This document shows, piece after piece, positions 6,291 through 9,093 of a stretch of DNA of 9,093 bases. Below the pieces are notes generated by a model. That model was not told where the DNA came from. It saw only the letters and a program-made list of their open reading frames with translations, and did not search any database. The stretch comes from Flectobacillus sp. (GTDB lineage Bacteria > Bacteroidota > Bacteroidia > Cytophagales > Spirosomataceae), in the NCBI GenBank assembly GCA_029865665.1, contig JARXAV010000336.1, forward strand, positions 1 to 9,093, given 5' to 3'. Numbering within the stretch: position 1 is the first letter of the stretch; the number at the start of each line of letters is the position of its first letter. The position numbers and the translations under genes are program-made.

Positions 6291-7442
6291 ATGAAACATA
6301 AATTTCCTATATATTTCGTGCTACTGCTCCTTGTTGTTGGAGCGTGTATCAACCCAATTGACAATTTTCAACAAATTGCTTACAAAAGCTTTCTGACCGT
6401 TGATGCCTCAATTTCCAACGAACCAGGGCCTTATCGAATCAGTGTTAGCTATTCATCGGAAAAAATTGCTGGAGGTTATTTTGCAGGAGTTAAAAAAGCA
6501 AAAGTCTATGTGACCGACGAACGAGGTGGTAACTATGTATTTACAGAATCTACCCTTGTTAGAGAAGCAGGTATATATCGTTCGGGTAGCAATTTCATTG
6601 GACGTGTTGGTGGAACGTATATCCTTCACATTGATTTAGCAGATGGTAAAAAATACCAGTCAACTCCTGAAACGATGAAGGCTGTTCCTACAATCGAAAA
6701 TTTAATTACTCAATTTGACGTTCAAACACAATATCCCAAAGGAGATAGCCGTCGAGTGGGGTTCAATATTTATTTAGATTTCCAAGACCCAGCTACCGAA
6801 GGAGACAACTACCAATGGTCATGGAAGCATTATGAACGAGCTCCTATTTGCGAAACATGCTACGGTGGTGGTAGATATAACTTTACAACTCAAGTTTGCG
6901 AATACCCGAGAACTCCATCGGATGTTGTTACGAGTTATAAATGCGACGGAAATTGCTGGAACCAAACCTACAGCACTGACCTTAAATTATTTACCGATTC
7001 TTATTTGAATGGAAAAAGAGTAACAGGAAAACAAGTAGCTAGAGTACCTTTTGACGGATTTGCTCCTTATTATTTAGCCTTAGAACAGCGAGGTCTAACT
7101 AAAAACTCTTATAACTATTACAATTTTTTGACCTCTCAAATTCAGAATAACGGCACGCTATTTGACATATCAGCAGAGACGCAATTTAGTATCAACATCA
7201 AATCAACAACCAATCCAGATGAAAAAGTGTTAGGCATCTTTGATGTTTATTCAGTTTCAAAACGCATCTTCTTTATTAAGCGAGATGGAGACGCACAAAA
7301 TGAGATTCCAATCGTAAAAGGCATTCCAGGCTCTATTTACAGTTGTCCTCCTGGGTCTCCAAGTACCTGTAAAGAAAATGTTGTTTGTGAGGATAGTCCA
7401 AGCAGAACACCTTTCAAACCAGAGGGTTGGCAAGATTTATAA
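6291..7442 (+). CDS. DUF4249 domain lipoprotein, receptor partner
   Basis: This is a 383-residue lipoprotein. The N-terminus MKHKFPIYFVLLLLVVGAC is a signal peptide ending in a lipobox (VGA|C, Cys19), so the mature protein is lipid-anchored, probably at the outer membrane. The rest fits DUF4249: an N-terminal beta-sandwich (KSFLTVDASISNEPGPYRI, later KAKVYVTDERGG), a central YQW-WKHYE segment, and a cysteine-rich insert with Cys187, 190, 203, 218 and 222 (CETC, later CDGNCW). The C-terminus has Cys352, 360 and 366 and the family ending K-P-x-x-W. Eight cysteines beyond the lipid one suggest disulfides or a metal site; this is inference. DUF4249 genes typically sit directly downstream of a TonB-dependent receptor of the type seen here, so it is probably a surface or periplasmic accessory to substrate capture. 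The biochemical role of the family is not established to my knowledge. Confidence 0.9.
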   Translation: MKHKFPIYFVLLLLVVGACINPIDNFQQIAYKSFLTVDASISNEPGPYRISVSYSSEKIAGGYFAGVKKAKVYVTDERGGNYVFTESTLVREAGIYRSGSNFIGRVGGTYILHIDLADGKKYQSTPETMKAVPTIENLITQFDVQTQYPKGDSRRVGFNIYLDFQDPATEGDNYQWSWKHYERAPICETCYGGGRYNFTTQVCEYPRTPSDVVTSYKCDGNCWNQTYSTDLKLFTDSYLNGKRVTGKQVARVPFDGFAPYYLALEQRGLTKNSYNYYNFLTSQIQNNGTLFDISAETQFSINIKSTTNPDEKVLGIFDVYSVSKRIFFIKRDGDAQNEIPIVKGIPGSIYSCPPGSPSTCKENVVCEDSPSRTPFKPEGWQDL

Positions 7443-7507
7443 CAAATCATGTCATCAATCATTCGGTGAGATTATCAGATTTTGAAACATTTTTTCAAAA
7501 AGATTAG

Positions 7508-7537
7508 TTGATACTTACAAAACTATCAAGAACTTTG
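7508..7537 (+). promoter_or_regulatory. Candidate hemH promoter
   Basis: TTG at 7508-7510 and GAACTTTG at 7530-7537 are separated by 19 bases. The latter matches TAnnTTTG except at the first position. The predicted start near 7544 would give a leader of about 26 bases before the ATG at 7570. No T-run terminator is seen between the DUF4249 stop and this site, so read-through from upstream is also possible. Confidence 0.45.
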
Positions 7538-7569
7538 TAGCGTATATACTGCAAAAACAACGGATTCAG

Positions 7570-8631
7570 ATGAACGAAATGAAAATGGCTCAGGTAGCAG
7601 CCATGCCAAAGCAATTTAAAACAGGGGTATTAATTGTCAATTTGGGTACTCCAGATTCTCCGAGTGTACCAGATGTTAGAAAATATTTAAGGGAATTTTT
7701 GATGGACGGTCGAGTAATTGATGTTCCACCTTTATTCCGTTGGCTCTTAGTTAACTGTATTATTGCTCCTTTTCGTGCGCCAAAATCTGCCAAAACATAC
7801 CAAGAACTTTGGGAAGATAGAGGTTCTCCCCTCAAATTCTATGGAGAAGATGTAGAGCGTATGCTTCAAACTTCTTTAGGGGATGAATATGAAGTCAGGC
7901 TGGCAATGCGTTATCAAAATCCGAGTATGGATGTTGTTTTAGAAGACTTCAGAAAAGGAGGATTTCGTAAAATTATCATTATTCCATTCTTCCCGCAGTA
8001 TGCGTCGGCAACAACAGGTTCGGTCTATGAAAAAGCCATGGCAATCATGTCAGAATGGCTTATTATTCCTGAAGTAACTTTTGTGAATACCTATTACGAC
8101 CATCCGAAATTTACGGAGCATTTTGTAACGGCAGCTCAAAACTACATGGAAAAACAAAAGTATGATTTCTTTTTGTTTAGCTACCACGGAGTTCCAGAAC
8201 GCCATATCAAAAACGGAGATTGTACAGGTAAGGTCTGTCAATTGGGTTCGTGTTGTAATAGTATTACGCCGATGAACCAATATTGCTACCGAGCTCAATG
8301 TCATGAAACAACCCGATTAATGGTGAAAGAACTGGGCTTGAAAGAAGGTACTTACATGACTACTTTCCAATCTCGTCTGGGCAAAGATCCTTGGATTCAG
8401 CCATATACAGAAGATACCTTAAAGCAATTGGCTAAAGATGGCAAAAAAAGTATTTTGGCCTTCTCTCCTGCTTTCGTGGCTGACTGTTTAGAAACGACCA
8501 TTGAAGTTGGCGAAGAATACAAAGAAGTATTTGAAGAATTAGGCGGAGAACATTTACAATTAGTAGAAAGCCTTAATAATTCAGCCATTTGGGTAGAATT
8601 ACTCGAAGATTTAGTGATAAAAAATAGCTAA
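7570..8631 (+). CDS. hemH: Ferrochelatase
   Basis: This 353-residue enzyme inserts ferrous iron into protoporphyrin IX (or iron into coproporphyrin III in the alternative pathway) to make heme. The family signatures are all present: TGVLIVNLGTPDSP (18-31), WEDRGSPL (81-88), RYQNPSM (114-120), IIPFFPQYASATTGS (137-151), and the catalytic FSYHGVPERH with His206. Then come TFQSRLGKDPWIQPYTEDTL (265-284) and FSPAFVADCLETTIEVGEEY (298-317) with the conserved Glu308. A cysteine-rich stretch at 218-244 (Cys218, 223, 228, 229, 239, 244, in a CYRAQC context) plus Cys306 recalls ferrochelatases that carry an iron-sulfur cluster, but whether one is bound is not shown. Length is normal and the gene is intact. 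Four Met codons (1, 4, 6, 12) precede the conserved core; I keep the first, which is downstream of a promoter-like site. The protein is cytoplasmic or membrane-associated. Whether the cell uses the protoporphyrin or coproporphyrin route cannot be judged from this window. Confidence 0.97.
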   Translation: MNEMKMAQVAAMPKQFKTGVLIVNLGTPDSPSVPDVRKYLREFLMDGRVIDVPPLFRWLLVNCIIAPFRAPKSAKTYQELWEDRGSPLKFYGEDVERMLQTSLGDEYEVRLAMRYQNPSMDVVLEDFRKGGFRKIIIIPFFPQYASATTGSVYEKAMAIMSEWLIIPEVTFVNTYYDHPKFTEHFVTAAQNYMEKQKYDFFLFSYHGVPERHIKNGDCTGKVCQLGSCCNSITPMNQYCYRAQCHETTRLMVKELGLKEGTYMTTFQSRLGKDPWIQPYTEDTLKQLAKDGKKSILAFSPAFVADCLETTIEVGEEYKEVFEELGGEHLQLVESLNNSAIWVELLEDLVIKNS

Positions 8632-8774
8632 AATTCTGTTATGGCAAACTTTACCATAAATATACAAAATTATTTCTTTGTTAATCTTTCTGTATATAAA
8701 GAGATGGTTTAACCTGTTAATTTTGGGTGAATCCTGATAACAGATCTACTATTAACGAATAACATCATGTTACT

Positions 8775-8812
8775 TATCCGCAATTAATTCAAGTTAATTG
8801 CGGATATTTTTT
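8775..8812 (+). terminator. Strong rho-independent terminator of hemH
   Basis: TATCCGCAATTAA (8775-8787) and TTAATTGCGGATA (8794-8806) form a perfect 13-bp stem around the loop TTCAAG. It is followed directly by six T (8807-8812). It lies 144 bases after the hemH stop, so hemH would have a sizeable 3' untranslated region. It separates hemH from the next gene. Confidence 0.92.
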
Positions 8813-8841
8813 GTTTAGATAGTAATGGTACATATTTTGTT

Positions 8842-8871
8842 TTGAAAAATAAAAGCATTGGTATATCTTTC
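8842..8871 (+). promoter_or_regulatory. Candidate promoter upstream of the edge gene
   Basis: TTG at 8842-8844 and TATCTTTC at 8864-8871 are 19 bases apart, one mismatch from TTG / TAnnTTTG. If used it would give a leader of about 138 bases before the ATG at 9016. A second -7-like site, TATCTTTA at 8970-8977, is closer to the gene but its nearest TTG (8951-8953) is only 16 bases away, shorter than usual. Either could serve. Confidence 0.3.
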
Positions 8872-9015
8872 ACAAATGGATAATCATCAACCAATCTAGC
8901 ACAAGCAGTACTTTATTCAGTTTTAGATAAACAGCTTATCTTGAATCTTCTTGATCACAAATTAAATAGTATCTTTACGTTAATCTATCTACATAACATT
9001 CCACAAAACTAGTAT

Positions 9016-9093
9016 ATGAAACAGATTTACCGACATAGTTATCTACGAATCACCTTGCTCCTAATTATCCTTATTACCTACCGTAATGGATAT
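9016..9093 (+). CDS. N-terminal fragment of an exported or membrane protein
   Basis: An ATG at 9016 opens a frame that stays open to the last base (26 codons): MKQIYRHSYL, then a hydrophobic run RITLLLIILITYRN. The basic start followed by about 10 hydrophobic residues looks like a signal peptide or membrane anchor. It is preceded by a strong terminator and promoter-like sites, which supports a real gene start. The family cannot be recognised from so few residues. Confidence 0.55.
   Translation, partial: MKQIYRHSYLRITLLLIILITYRNGY

Larger units (their letters stand above)
8632..9015. other. Intergenic region downstream of hemH, no gene seen
   Basis: This 384-base AT-rich gap contains a weak hairpin at 8639-8659 (TTATGG/CCATAA), a second possible stem CTGTTA/TAACAG at 8714-8743, the strong terminator at 8775-8812, and promoter-like sites at 8842-8871 and around 8970. 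I see no protein gene on either strand and recognise no RNA family. Confidence 0.6.

Noticed and set aside
7480..7500. TTTTGAA/TTCAAAA hairpin after the DUF4249 gene as a terminator
   Set aside because: The stem is only 7 bp, A/T-rich and weak, and lacks a proper trailing T-run.
8639..8659. TTATGG/CCATAA hairpin just after hemH as the hemH terminator
   Set aside because: The stem is 6 bp without a T-run; the 13-bp stem at 8775-8806 with six T is far stronger.

Overview
The window looks like a chromosomal piece of a Bacteroidota bacterium, most likely a Cytophagales-type member. The reasons are a TonB-dependent receptor with an N-terminal carboxypeptidase-regulatory-like domain, a DUF4249 lipoprotein directly after it, a DUF6807 ('PmoA family') exported protein, weak or absent Shine-Dalgarno sequences, and several sites resembling the Bacteroidota promoter (TTG, about 19 bases, TAnnTTTG). 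Genus cannot be fixed from the sequence alone.

Layout. (1) 1-228: the 3' end of a rhodanese-domain gene on the + strand. (2) 292-2044: a 1.75-kb segment bounded by two near-identical 54-bp palindromic repeats in direct orientation. It holds two minus-strand genes, an Imm49-like immunity protein (879-1853) and a VOC/glyoxalase-fold protein (369-737). (3) 2237-3277: a secreted DUF6807/PmoA-family protein, + strand. (4) 3278-3640: an intergenic region with dispersed-type repeats, several hairpins, a perfect promoter-like site at its start and a strong rho-independent terminator at its end; it may encode a small RNA. (5) 3641-7442: the outer-membrane receptor and its DUF4249 lipoprotein partner, separated by 211 bases full of short repeats. 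(6) 7570-8631: hemH, ferrochelatase, with its own promoter-like site and a strong terminator at 8775-8812. (7) 9016-9093: the first 26 codons of a further + strand gene with a hydrophobic N-terminus, cut by the window edge.

How the genes fit together. The receptor and DUF4249 protein form a recurring Bacteroidota pair and probably act as one outer-membrane unit; the substrate is not readable from the sequence. hemH performs the last step of protoheme synthesis and is probably transcribed separately. The Imm49-like gene has no toxin gene in the window, so it is an orphan immunity gene as far as can be seen. The most unusual features are non-coding: at least three families of short intergenic repeats, one of which brackets the immunity/VOC pair, and the possible small RNA whose terminator runs straight into the receptor promoter. 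No rRNA, tRNA, CRISPR array, transposase or integrase was found.
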